From contig WGDG01000241.1 of NCBI GenBank assembly GCA_015493425.1, positions 1-9,052 of the forward strand: a stretch of 9,052 bases of DNA, in the 5' to 3' direction. This document shows positions 1 through 6,348 of the stretch, in pieces. Source of the stretch: Sulfurovum sp. GTDB taxonomy: Bacteria; Campylobacterota; Campylobacteria; Campylobacterales; Sulfurovaceae. The notes under the pieces were generated by a model. It was not told where the DNA came from and did not search any database. It saw nothing but the letters and a program-made list of their open reading frames with translations. Made by a program: the position numbers and the translations under genes. How positions within the stretch are numbered: the stretch's first letter is position 1; every line of letters begins with the position of its first letter.

Positions 1-1
1 A

Positions 2-250
2 TTATAGACTCTCTTTGATTAACTGAAGCTTTTCTGTACGGGTCATCTTTTTTATGGCATGCTCACGGCTTGAAGCGCTGCTTCTGTCTTCACATACTTC
101 ACTGTAACACAGTTTCACAGGGCGACGTGTACGGGTATATTTGGCTCCTTTTTTCGAGCTGTTATGCTCTTCGATGCGCCGTGTAAGGTCGGTAGTAATG
201 CCTGTATAAAGGGTGCCGTCGGCACATTCAAGGATGTAAAGGTAATACAT
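2..250 (-). CDS. GIY-YIG domain protein, YhbQ/UPF0213 family
   Basis: This 82-residue protein is a stand-alone GIY-YIG nuclease-fold domain, the usual length for the YhbQ/UPF0213 family. The GIY-YIG signature appears in its family variant: YLYILECADG (residues 3-12) followed by LYTG (14-17). Arg24/Arg25 with His29 follow, then the KYTRTRRPV segment (37-45), which is typical of the family. Glu63 in the REHAIKK segment (62-68) is at the position of the metal-binding glutamate. The ATG start is the natural one, because the domain begins at residue 2, but no strong Shine-Dalgarno is visible upstream. The stop is TAA at the very edge of the window, so the gene is complete. It is divergent from metG across an 82-nt gap. 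Family members have been linked to DNA-damage processing, but the substrate of this one cannot be read from sequence. Confidence 0.93.
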   Translation of the reverse strand: MYYLYILECADGTLYTGITTDLTRRIEEHNSSKKGAKYTRTRRPVKLCYSEVCEDRSSASSREHAIKKMTRTEKLQLIKESL

Positions 251-332
251 ACCGTTAGTTTACCCGTTCCACAGCACTTTTTGGCTAAAATATCCACTAT
301 TAATAAGCTCATTTGTTTAAGGAACCTCATAT
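251..332 (+). promoter_or_regulatory. Divergent promoter region of the GIY-YIG gene and metG (candidate)
   Basis: This 82-nt gap must carry the start signals of two divergent genes. A TAAAAT hexamer at 286-291 is the best -10 candidate for metG, lying about 40 nt before its ATG. No convincing -35 box is seen at 17 nt, only a T-rich stretch upstream. An AAGGAA Shine-Dalgarno at 319-324 serves metG. The minus-strand signal for the GIY-YIG gene is not clear. The assignment rests on position and a weak hexamer match only. Confidence 0.3.
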
Positions 333-2282
333 ATGTCATCTTGCCACAAAGCCTACATTACCACCCCTATCTATTACGTCAATGATATCGCCCACATCGG
401 CCATGCCTATACGACGATCATTGCCGACACCCTTGCGCGCTACTCACGTATGAGCGGTCTTGATACCTTCTTTCTGACCGGTACTGACGAACACGGCCAA
501 AAGATCGAGGAATCCGCCAAAGCACGCGGCAAAAGCCCGCAGGAATATGCGGATGAAATTTCCGCAACATTCAAAAACCTCTGGGATGAGTTCGGCATCA
601 GCTACGACAAGTTCATCCGTACCACCGACGAAGACCATATGAAAGGGGTACAGAAAGCCTTTAAAGTCATGTATGACAACGGCGACATTTACAAAGATGT
701 CTATAAAGGGCACTACTGTATCTCCTGTGAAACATTCTTCCCCGAGATTCAGCTTGTCGACGGCGAGTTCTGCCCCGAATGCGGCAAGCCTACTACTGTT
801 GTAGAGGAAGAGAGCTACTTCTTCAAACTCTCCAAATATCAGGACAGACTGCTGGAGTGGTACGATGCACACCCCGAGTGTATTTTGCCGCGCAGCAAGC
901 GAAACGAAGTGATCCGCTTTGTGGAGGGAGGCCTTGAAGACCTTTCCATTACCCGTACCAGTTTTGACTGGGGTGTGAAGCTCCCTGAAGAGCTCAACGA
1001 CCCCAAACACGTCATGTATGTGTGGCTTGATGCCCTGATGAACTACGTCACTGCCCTTGGATACGGTACTGATGAAGCCAAGATGGACTTCTGGCCTGCA
1101 CGTGTCCACCTCATTGGCAAGGACATTCTGCGTTTCCATGCCATCTACTGGCCGGCATTCCTGATGAGCCTTGGTCTTGAACTGCCAAAACACATCGCTG
1201 CGCACGGCTGGTGGACAAGAGACGGTGAGAAGATGAGCAAATCCAAAGGCAACGTCATCAACCCCAAAGAGGTAGCCGACGCTTACGGACTGGACAACTT
1301 CCGCTACTTTATGCTGAGGGAAGTCCCTTTCGGCGGCGATGGCGATTTCAGTCAGAAGGCACTCATTGACCGTATCAACTCCGACCTGGGTAACGACCTT
1401 GGAAACCTGCTCAACCGTCTCATCGGTATGAGCGGCAAGTACTTCGAAGGGCGTGTCGATGCATCAGACACACCAAAGTACTACCAGCAGGAACTCGACG
1501 AAGTTGAAGCTTCTCTGGAAAAACTTGAACCGCTGCTTTTTGAAATGCAGATCCACCGCTACCTCGAAGAGCTCTGGCGTCCGCTGACGGTTGCCAACAA
1601 AGCCATTGACAGATATCAGCCATGGACGCTCATGAAGGAAGGTAAAGCAGAAGAGGCAATGGCACTCAATGGGCTTATTGCTACCATTTTGGCAAAAGTC
1701 TCTGTCATGCTCTACCCTGTTATGCCGCAAGTCTGCCCCAAGATTGCTGCTGCCCTGGGCTTTACCATTGACAATGAAAGCTGGCAGAAGCTTATTAAGG
1801 ACAAAAAGCTTATCGAAGCCTTTACCATTGAAAAAATTCCGCCACTCTTCCCACGCATTGAAGAACCCCTGCTCGAGCAGGAAAAACCGGCTGAAACAAA
1901 AGAAGAAGCAAAAAAAGCACCTGCAAAAAAAGAGGAGAAAAAAGATGAAGGTGTCGCACTCATCGGCATCGACCAGTTCTTCCAGACTTCCCTGAAAGTC
2001 GGTACGGTTGTCAAAGCCGAAGAGGTACCAAAAAGCAAAAAGCTCTTGCTGCTTCAAGTCGACCTTGGCGAAGAGAAGCCGCGCCAGATCGTTGCGGGTA
2101 TCAAAGAGTGGTACAGCGCAGATGATATGCTGAATACACAGGTGTGTGTTGTCGCCAATCTCAAACCTGCCAAACTGATGGGCTACACCAGCGAAGGTAT
2201 GCTGCTGGCAGCCAAAGATGAGGATGGTCTCTGTATGATCCGTCCCGAAAAGCCCAAAAAACCCGGCACCCCGATAGGATAA
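333..2282 (+). CDS. metG: Methionyl-tRNA synthetase
   Basis: This is cytoplasmic class I methionine-tRNA ligase, which charges tRNA-Met with methionine using ATP. The 649 residues show the whole domain order. The HIGH motif is at residues 21-24. A four-cysteine zinc knuckle in the connective-peptide region has Cys129, Cys132, Cys147 and Cys150 (CX2C-X14-CX2C). KMSKS is at 300-304 inside GEKMSKSKGN. A helical anticodon-binding domain runs from about 340 to 505. A Lys/Glu/Ala-rich linker spans roughly 505-530. The C-terminal tRNA-binding OB-fold (Trbp111/EMAP-like) starts near residue 535, with GTVVKAEEVP and LKPAKLMGYTSEGMLLAA. The start is set by AAGGAA 8 nt upstream and by the conserved YITTPIYYVN beginning at residue 8. 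The next gene begins 2 nt after the stop, so the two are probably co-transcribed. Confidence 0.98.
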   Translation: MSSCHKAYITTPIYYVNDIAHIGHAYTTIIADTLARYSRMSGLDTFFLTGTDEHGQKIEESAKARGKSPQEYADEISATFKNLWDEFGISYDKFIRTTDEDHMKGVQKAFKVMYDNGDIYKDVYKGHYCISCETFFPEIQLVDGEFCPECGKPTTVVEEESYFFKLSKYQDRLLEWYDAHPECILPRSKRNEVIRFVEGGLEDLSITRTSFDWGVKLPEELNDPKHVMYVWLDALMNYVTALGYGTDEAKMDFWPARVHLIGKDILRFHAIYWPAFLMSLGLELPKHIAAHGWWTRDGEKMSKSKGNVINPKEVADAYGLDNFRYFMLREVPFGGDGDFSQKALIDRINSDLGNDLGNLLNRLIGMSGKYFEGRVDASDTPKYYQQELDEVEASLEKLEPLLFEMQIHRYLEELWRPLTVANKAIDRYQPWTLMKEGKAEEAMALNGLIATILAKVSVMLYPVMPQVCPKIAAALGFTIDNESWQKLIKDKKLIEAFTIEKIPPLFPRIEEPLLEQEKPAETKEEAKKAPAKKEEKKDEGVALIGIDQFFQTSLKVGTVVKAEEVPKSKKLLLLQVDLGEEKPRQIVAGIKEWYSADDMLNTQVCVVANLKPAKLMGYTSEGMLLAAKDEDGLCMIRPEKPKKPGTPIG

Positions 2283-2284
2283 GA

Positions 2285-3265
2285 ATGAAAATCGAAGATA
2301 TCGTAAACCTCACAGAGGGCACGCTCTCCAACACACCACAGGTACAGGCCATAGAAGGCGCGACCGTCTACCCCTCCAAGGTAGACCATGGTGACCTCTT
2401 CTTCTCCTCTTCACAAGACGAGATAGACAAAGCTGTCGCCAACGGTGCCTATGCCATCGTCTACGACAATGACGAGATTGTCAAAAATGATGATGAGATC
2501 GCATGGATCAAGGTCTCTGACGTACAGCTTGCAGCCTTCAAACTACTGCGCTATGTTATCATCCAGAAAGAGGCAAAATTCTTTTGGCTGCTTGAGCACG
2601 AAATGAGTTTCCTGAAGATGATCCTTACCCACAAAGGCAACATCGCCTTCATCGCCGACGACTGGCGTAAGGCTTTCGAGCAGATCCTCAACTCCGATGA
2701 CATCCTCTTTGTCGGCAGTGACAAGGAGCTGATGCAAATGATCAAACCCGATGTGCCGCGTCTGAACAAAGAGGTCGAAGGGTATGCCATCTCGGACACC
2801 CTCTTCCGCACCACATTCAAAGTAGATGGTTTTGTCTATCAGGAGAAAGAGATGGCACCGTTCCATCTGGAGTATCTGCTGCGCGTGGTTGACTTTTGCA
2901 AACAGAATGACCTTCCCTACTCGGTCGACCGTATCCGCTACACCAAGCACTTTATTCCGGTATTCATCGACCACAAGCTCAACTCTACCAAGTCGAGCAT
3001 GAGTGACAAGGTCGCCATCTTCGTCGACAACCTTCCTGACATCGAAAAGGCACGCGAGTATGTCAAACGCTCCAACATGTGGGTCAAGAGCATCGTTCTC
3101 ACCCCGCCAAAGACCAAAGTGCCGGGTATCGACCACCCGCACTGGTTCGAAACCGAAGAGGAGGTACGTGAACTGCTCAAGAGCATGCATTTCAACTATG
3201 CCTTCATCTACAATGCCGACCGTTCTATCCTCAACACCATTAAGGAAGAGTACAGCCTCTTTTAA
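2285..3265 (+). CDS. MurE/MurF N-terminal-domain-like protein lacking the ligase core
   Basis: The first ~90 of 326 residues resemble the N-terminal UDP-sugar-binding domain of Mur ligases: an opening MKIEDIVNLTEGTL, then GDLFF at 36-40, NGAYAIVYDND at 53-63, and IKVSDVQLAAFKLLRY at 75-90. In a true MurE or MurF the ATP loop (GTNGKT type) should follow shortly after. Here residues ~95-125 have no glycine-rich loop, so ATP-dependent peptide ligation is not expected. The remaining ~230 residues carry no motif I recognise, and there is no signal peptide or membrane segment. The gene starts 2 nt after metG with only a weak AGGA-like ribosome site (near 2276-2279), which suggests translational coupling. 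Such genes are sometimes annotated 'peptidoglycan synthetase', which the missing loop does not support. Function is unknown. Domain resemblance is moderately sure. Confidence 0.85.
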   Translation: MKIEDIVNLTEGTLSNTPQVQAIEGATVYPSKVDHGDLFFSSSQDEIDKAVANGAYAIVYDNDEIVKNDDEIAWIKVSDVQLAAFKLLRYVIIQKEAKFFWLLEHEMSFLKMILTHKGNIAFIADDWRKAFEQILNSDDILFVGSDKELMQMIKPDVPRLNKEVEGYAISDTLFRTTFKVDGFVYQEKEMAPFHLEYLLRVVDFCKQNDLPYSVDRIRYTKHFIPVFIDHKLNSTKSSMSDKVAIFVDNLPDIEKAREYVKRSNMWVKSIVLTPPKTKVPGIDHPHWFETEEEVRELLKSMHFNYAFIYNADRSILNTIKEEYSLF

Positions 3266-3299
3266 TTGTGCCCTCCTAATGTAACCAATCAGTACCAAG

Positions 3300-3319
3300 A
3301 TTCCTGCAATCGCAGGAAT
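3300..3319. repeat. REP-like palindrome (8-bp perfect stem, 4-nt loop)
   Basis: ATTCCTGC (3300-3307) and its exact reverse complement GCAGGAAT (3312-3319) flank an AATC loop. The hairpin lies in the gap between the Mur-like gene and the patatin gene. It is not followed by a T-run on either strand, so it is a poor intrinsic terminator. The core (CATTCCTGC...GCAGGAATC on the minus strand) looks like the REP-type palindromes scattered in many proteobacterial genomes. It may still act as an mRNA 3'-end stabiliser for the metG transcript. Only one copy is seen here. Confidence 0.5.
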
Positions 3320-3392
3320 GCTGAAGAAATATACACTTCCATTTTAAACCAATTATGCCATACTACATACAGAAAACGAAAGAGGAAAAACC

Positions 3393-4283
3393 ATGCCAAA
3401 ACGAAAAACAATCTCTCTGGTACTTGGAAGCGGCGGAGCGCGAGGCCTGGCGCATATCGGTGTGATTCGCTGGCTGGAGGAACACCATTTTCATATTGCT
3501 TCGATTTCCGGTTCCTCCATCGGTGCACTGATTGGAGGTGTCTATGCCATGGGAAAACTCGATGAGTATGAAGCCTGGGTCAAAGCAATTGACAAGATGG
3601 ATATTGTCAGTCTGCTCGATATTGCCTGGCAAAGTGCCGGACTTTTCAAGGGGGATAAGATCATCAATACCCTGATTGAACTCGTCGGCAACCAACATAT
3701 TGAATCGCTACCCATTCGATATACAGCCGTAGCCCTCGATATTGAACGTGAAAAGGAGATCTGGATCAGTAACGGAAGGCTCTTTGATGCTATTCGTGCC
3801 TCCATCTCTCTGCCACTCTTTTTCACCCCGTTTGAGTACAATGGGAAAAAATTGATTGACGGCGGTGTTCTCAACCCGGTTCCCATTGCCCCGACCTTTC
3901 ACGACACGACGGACATGACCATCGCCGTCAACCTCGGTGCAAAACCTGAAAAACGCTTTGAAGAGAAAACGTCCAAATCGGAACCTGAAGTACGGCATAC
4001 AGACAATGACCTCTCAGACAAAATTCGTCGATTTATACATGAACTGAAGCAAAATACAGCCTCATTTACCGATATCGACTTTGAAATGTATGACATTGCC
4101 GACCAGGCATTCGATGCCATGCAGGGAACCATTGCAAGAGAGAAGTTGGCCGCCTATCCTCCCGATTTCACCATTGAAATTCCCCGTAACGCCTGCGGAA
4201 CGCTGGAGTTTCACCGGGCAGAAGAGATGGTTGCTCTTGGGTACGAACGCGCACAAACAGCTTTGGGAGAACTGCTTGAGTAA
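3393..4283 (+). CDS. Patatin-like phospholipase / acyl hydrolase (RssA-like)
   Basis: This 296-residue protein of the patatin family probably hydrolyses acyl esters of lipids with a Ser-Asp catalytic dyad. The glycine-rich oxyanion loop GSGGARG is at residues 12-18. The nucleophile elbow GSSIG (40-44) places the serine at 42. The catalytic aspartate is Asp156 in the DGG motif (LIDGGVLNPVPI). RASISLPLFFTPF (135-147) is a further typical patatin block. There is no signal peptide or membrane segment, so the protein is expected to be cytosolic or peripheral, like bacterial RssA-type members. An AGAGGA ribosome site 6 nt before the ATG (3381-3386) supports the start. The gene is separated from the Mur-like gene by a 127-nt gap with a hairpin, so it likely has its own promoter. 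The natural substrate is not readable from sequence. Confidence 0.95.
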   Translation: MPKRKTISLVLGSGGARGLAHIGVIRWLEEHHFHIASISGSSIGALIGGVYAMGKLDEYEAWVKAIDKMDIVSLLDIAWQSAGLFKGDKIINTLIELVGNQHIESLPIRYTAVALDIEREKEIWISNGRLFDAIRASISLPLFFTPFEYNGKKLIDGGVLNPVPIAPTFHDTTDMTIAVNLGAKPEKRFEEKTSKSEPEVRHTDNDLSDKIRRFIHELKQNTASFTDIDFEMYDIADQAFDAMQGTIAREKLAAYPPDFTIEIPRNACGTLEFHRAEEMVALGYERAQTALGELLE

Positions 4284-4365
4284 TATCAAGACACATACAC
4301 ACCTCTGACATAGTTGCCTCTAAAGCCGTACACTACCCGCACAGCGCTTTTGTAACACTAAGAAA
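4284..4365. other. Convergent intergenic spacer
   Basis: This 82-nt gap lies between the convergent patatin and MORN-repeat genes, where a bidirectional terminator would be expected. I see only a weak 5-bp AAAGC/GCTTT pairing with a 19-nt loop ending in a short T-run. I do not call it a terminator. Confidence 0.4.
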
Positions 4366-5193
4366 TTACTCTACCCGTGTTCCGTCTTTATGCCATACTT
4401 TTACTGACACCGTATTGCCGTCTTTAATAACTGCTTCATGCTGTTTTTGACCATTGATGAACCAAATAATGTCATATCCTTCCGGAGTACCGTTTTTAAA
4501 ACTGCTCTCATGTTTTTTCTGACCGTTTTTAAACCATGTGGTACGTCTTCCATGCAGTTTGCCGTTTTTATACGTAGCCTCAAGACTTTTTTTGCCGCTC
4601 TTGAAGTAGTCGACAAAATGTCCCTCTTTCCGGCCTTCTGCATAGTGCCCTTCACTGCTTGGCTTACCGTCTTTGTACCATGTCATCCGTTTTCCGTCAT
4701 ATTTACCGTTCTTAAAGTACATCAACGCCCGTTTTTCACCACTGTCATACCACATTTCCAGTTGTCCCTGACGTATGCCGTTATGAAAATGAAGCACCTT
4801 TCTATGGGTACCGTTTTGATACCAGTACTTCACTTCCCCCTCTTCTCTTCCTTTGACAAAATCCGCTTCATATTTCTTGATGCCGTTGCGGTGCCACTTG
4901 ATGCATCTTCCCTCTTTCAGACCGTTATGATAATGTGTCTGTGAAGCTTTTTGTCCGTTTTCAAACCAGGTGGTCACAACACCTTCGGTCACACCGTTTT
5001 GGAGCGGACGCTCTTCTGCAACCTGTTTGTCACCGGGATAGTAGGCACGTACCGTACCGGTAAAGGGTTTGGTAGTATTGCGTTCATATACAATCCCTTC
5101 TTTGGTGACAGTCTCCCAGCTCTTGAGTATCTTTCCGGATACGTTTGTAACACAAAATGCTGTCATAGCAAGCAAATATAATAATGGTTTCAT
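4366..5193 (-). CDS. Secreted MORN_2-repeat protein (YwqK-like)
   Basis: The 275-residue protein consists of an N-terminal export signal and an almost uninterrupted repeat array. Residues 1-20 (Lys2, then a hydrophobic stretch, ending NVSG) look like a Sec signal peptide. Cys14 is not in a good lipobox, because Phe precedes it. From residue 46 come nine repeats: the first is 25 residues (46-70) and the next eight are exactly 24 each (71-262). Each has the plan G-x4-W/Y-Y/F-x2-G-x10-G. A half repeat ends the protein (263-275). This is the MORN_2 pattern. Members are often named 'YwqK family antitoxin', but no toxin partner is adjacent and the signal peptide argues for an envelope or exported location. 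AGGAGAG upstream supports the ATG. Ligand and role are unknown. Confidence 0.92.
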   Translation of the reverse strand: MKPLLYLLAMTAFCVTNVSGKILKSWETVTKEGIVYERNTTKPFTGTVRAYYPGDKQVAEERPLQNGVTEGVVTTWFENGQKASQTHYHNGLKEGRCIKWHRNGIKKYEADFVKGREEGEVKYWYQNGTHRKVLHFHNGIRQGQLEMWYDSGEKRALMYFKNGKYDGKRMTWYKDGKPSSEGHYAEGRKEGHFVDYFKSGKKSLEATYKNGKLHGRRTTWFKNGQKKHESSFKNGTPEGYDIIWFINGQKQHEAVIKDGNTVSVKVWHKDGTRVE

Positions 5194-5323
5194 TCTCTCT
5201 CCTGAAAACTGTAGTGATTGGGTTAGCCCTTTTGAAGCTGCATTTGGAATTGTAGGGTATTTTCGTTAATAAAAAAGTGTTATTATTCGCATAAGCCAAT
5301 AAAACAAACAAAAGGAGTGGCAT
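5194..5323. promoter_or_regulatory. Divergent promoter region of MORN gene and small-protein pair (candidate)
   Basis: This 130-nt gap lies between divergent genes. On the minus strand a TACAAT hexamer (5249-5254) lies about 55 nt before the MORN start, with a T-rich stretch upstream. On the plus strand TATTAT at 5281-5286 lies about 37 nt before the 69-aa gene, after an A-rich run. Neither has a good -35 box, which is common for vegetative promoters in Campylobacterota. The ribosome sites are clear: AGGAG at 5313-5317 for the plus gene, and AGGAG within 5197-5203 on the minus strand. Confidence 0.35.
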
Positions 5324-5533
5324 ATGACACCACAGGAGAAAGAGCTGCAAGCGATGAAGGGTGAAATTGAAAAGGAGATCAGAGGTATTTTCAAAGCCAA
5401 TATGAAGATCTTCGACTGGGATATTCCCGAAAACGACGACAAAAAAGCGGCAGAACTGATTATCCAAACCATGCAGGAAGCACTTGACGGCCTTAAAGCC
5501 GAAATTGCCGAAGGCAAATACGACAACTACTAA
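5324..5533 (+). CDS. Small acidic helical protein, unknown function (69 aa)
   Basis: I do not recognise this family. The 69 residues are rich in Glu, Lys, Ala and Asp and should form two helices: about 2-24 (QEKELQAMKGEIEKEIRG) and about 38-63 (DDKKAAELIIQTMQEALDGL). They are separated by a FDWDIPEND turn (30-38) with the only tryptophan. There is no signal peptide, membrane segment or cysteine, so it is probably a soluble cytosolic protein. AGGAG 6 nt before the ATG gives a strong start, and the amphipathic pattern supports a real gene. The next gene of the same size class begins 9 nt after the stop, so they are likely co-translated and may act together. Confidence 0.85.
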   Translation: MTPQEKELQAMKGEIEKEIRGIFKANMKIFDWDIPENDDKKAAELIIQTMQEALDGLKAEIAEGKYDNY

Positions 5534-5542
5534 GGAATAGCC

Positions 5543-5749
5543 ATGAGCAACAGCAATCTGAAACACCTCGAACGCATTAAAGAAAATATCGACAAATCGA
5601 CAGAACTGACAGAAGAAGAGAAAAGCAACTCTTTCAAACATATTGAAGAGTGGTATGCCGAAGACCAGGCATGGGGCACTTTTATCAATGAACTGGCAAA
5701 AATCTCCCCGAAAGTCGAAGCGATCCTCGCTGAACTCGGCCTGATCTAA
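5543..5749 (+). CDS. Small acidic helical protein, unknown function (68 aa)
   Basis: This 68-residue protein belongs to no family I recognise. It is Glu/Lys-rich and predicted helical: residues ~5-20 (NLKHLERIKENIDKS), ~22-41 (with LTEEEKSNSFKHIEEWYAED), then a hydrophobic C-terminal helix (INELAKISPKVEAILAELGLI). It has no signal peptide or cysteine. The AAGGA ribosome site (5532-5536) overlaps the stop of the upstream 69-aa gene, a sign of translational coupling. Its TAA stop (5747-5749) overlaps the TAG stop of the convergent signal peptidase gene (5746-5748 on the minus strand), leaving no room for a terminator between them. Confidence 0.83.
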   Translation: MSNSNLKHLERIKENIDKSTELTEEEKSNSFKHIEEWYAEDQAWGTFINELAKISPKVEAILAELGLI

Positions 5750-6345
5750 TCGGCTTCTTTTATCTTAAGCAGTTCCCGCCAGCTTCGGGGACGCTTTACA
5801 ATAACGATCACTTTTGACATCACCCATTTTTTCGGAACGGCACCAAAGAAACGGCTGTCAGCAGAATTGTCTCTGAAGTCTCCTAGCACCAGATAGTGCT
5901 GCGGTGCAACCGTAGTCAGAGGCAGTGATGTCAATACACGGGGAACACGCAGTCCCCAGTCGTGTACTACACCATAATATTTTGCATAGGGTTCTTTAAT
6001 GAAATAGCCTTCAGTCCGTTTTACCAGCGTCAGTCCATATTGTCGCCCCAGTGTTTCCGTTTTTTTGGAATTCCCTTCAATTTGCAAATAGAACATTCTG
6101 CCCTGCTCAAAATATCTGTCACCCGGAAGTGCCGCACAGCGTTTAATGTAGAGGCGCTGCTTTGGATCGAGCGGATGCCGGATTACCAGCAGATCACCCC
6201 GTTCTATAGTGTCGTAAAAATGGGTAGAGATGACAATATCTCCGTCAACCAGACCGTAGTTCATACTTGTTCCGTCTATCTTGTAGATACGAAAAGTAAT
6301 GAAAAGTCCCCCAAGCACTACAAGAAGAAAAAAGTATTTCTTCAT
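5746..6345 (-). CDS. lepB: Type I signal peptidase (S26 family), short form
   Basis: This is a membrane-bound serine-lysine protease that removes Sec/Tat signal peptides on the outer face of the inner membrane. A single N-terminal membrane anchor (residues 4-18, preceded by Lys2-Lys3) is followed by the catalytic box with Ser27 (DGTSMNYGLVDGD, 24-36). The general-base Lys68 is in YIKRCAALPGD (66-76). The Ser/Asp/Arg box GDFRDNSADSRFFG is at 155-168, with Phe where Asn is usual (GDNR). At 199 residues it is short, nearer to one-anchor enzymes than to two-anchor LepB. It starts 3 nt after the M90 peptidase gene stop and closes the minus-strand operon. Whether it is the main signal peptidase or a second, specialised copy cannot be told here. 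The symbol denotes family, not proven orthology. Confidence 0.93.
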   Translation of the reverse strand: MKKYFFLLVVLGGLFITFRIYKIDGTSMNYGLVDGDIVISTHFYDTIERGDLLVIRHPLDPKQRLYIKRCAALPGDRYFEQGRMFYLQIEGNSKKTETLGRQYGLTLVKRTEGYFIKEPYAKYYGVVHDWGLRVPRVLTSLPLTTVAPQHYLVLGDFRDNSADSRFFGAVPKKWVMSKVIVIVKRPRSWRELLKIKEAD

Positions 6346-6348
6346 CCC

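Noticed and set aside
444..1205. Long minus-strand open frame (253 codons) opposite metG
   Set aside because: It lies fully inside the certain metG gene, has no domain I recognise, and is a codon-bias shadow.
2543..3298. Long minus-strand open frame (251 codons) opposite the Mur-like gene
   Set aside because: The plus-strand frame carries Mur-domain signatures, a start coupled to metG and sensible composition; the antisense frame has none of these.
3296..3340. Intrinsic terminator at the 3300-3319 hairpin
   Set aside because: No T-run follows the stem on either strand.
4400..5060. 72-bp periodicity as a DNA repeat or CRISPR array
   Set aside because: The periodicity is in the protein (MORN_2 units). 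The DNA copies are diverged and there are no identical repeats with unique spacers.
4366..5193. Antitoxin of a toxin-antitoxin pair (YwqK label)
   Set aside because: It has a signal peptide and a full-length repeat array, and no toxin-like gene is adjacent.
5151..5193. Lipoprotein signal (Cys14) on the MORN-repeat protein
   Set aside because: Phe precedes the cysteine, which breaks the lipobox, and the hydrophobic core continues past it toward a better cleavage site after VSG.
5084..5641. Minus-strand 185-codon frame across the divergent promoter gap
   Set aside because: It overlaps the MORN gene start and both small genes. It is Phe-rich, as expected from reading A/G-rich coding strands backwards.
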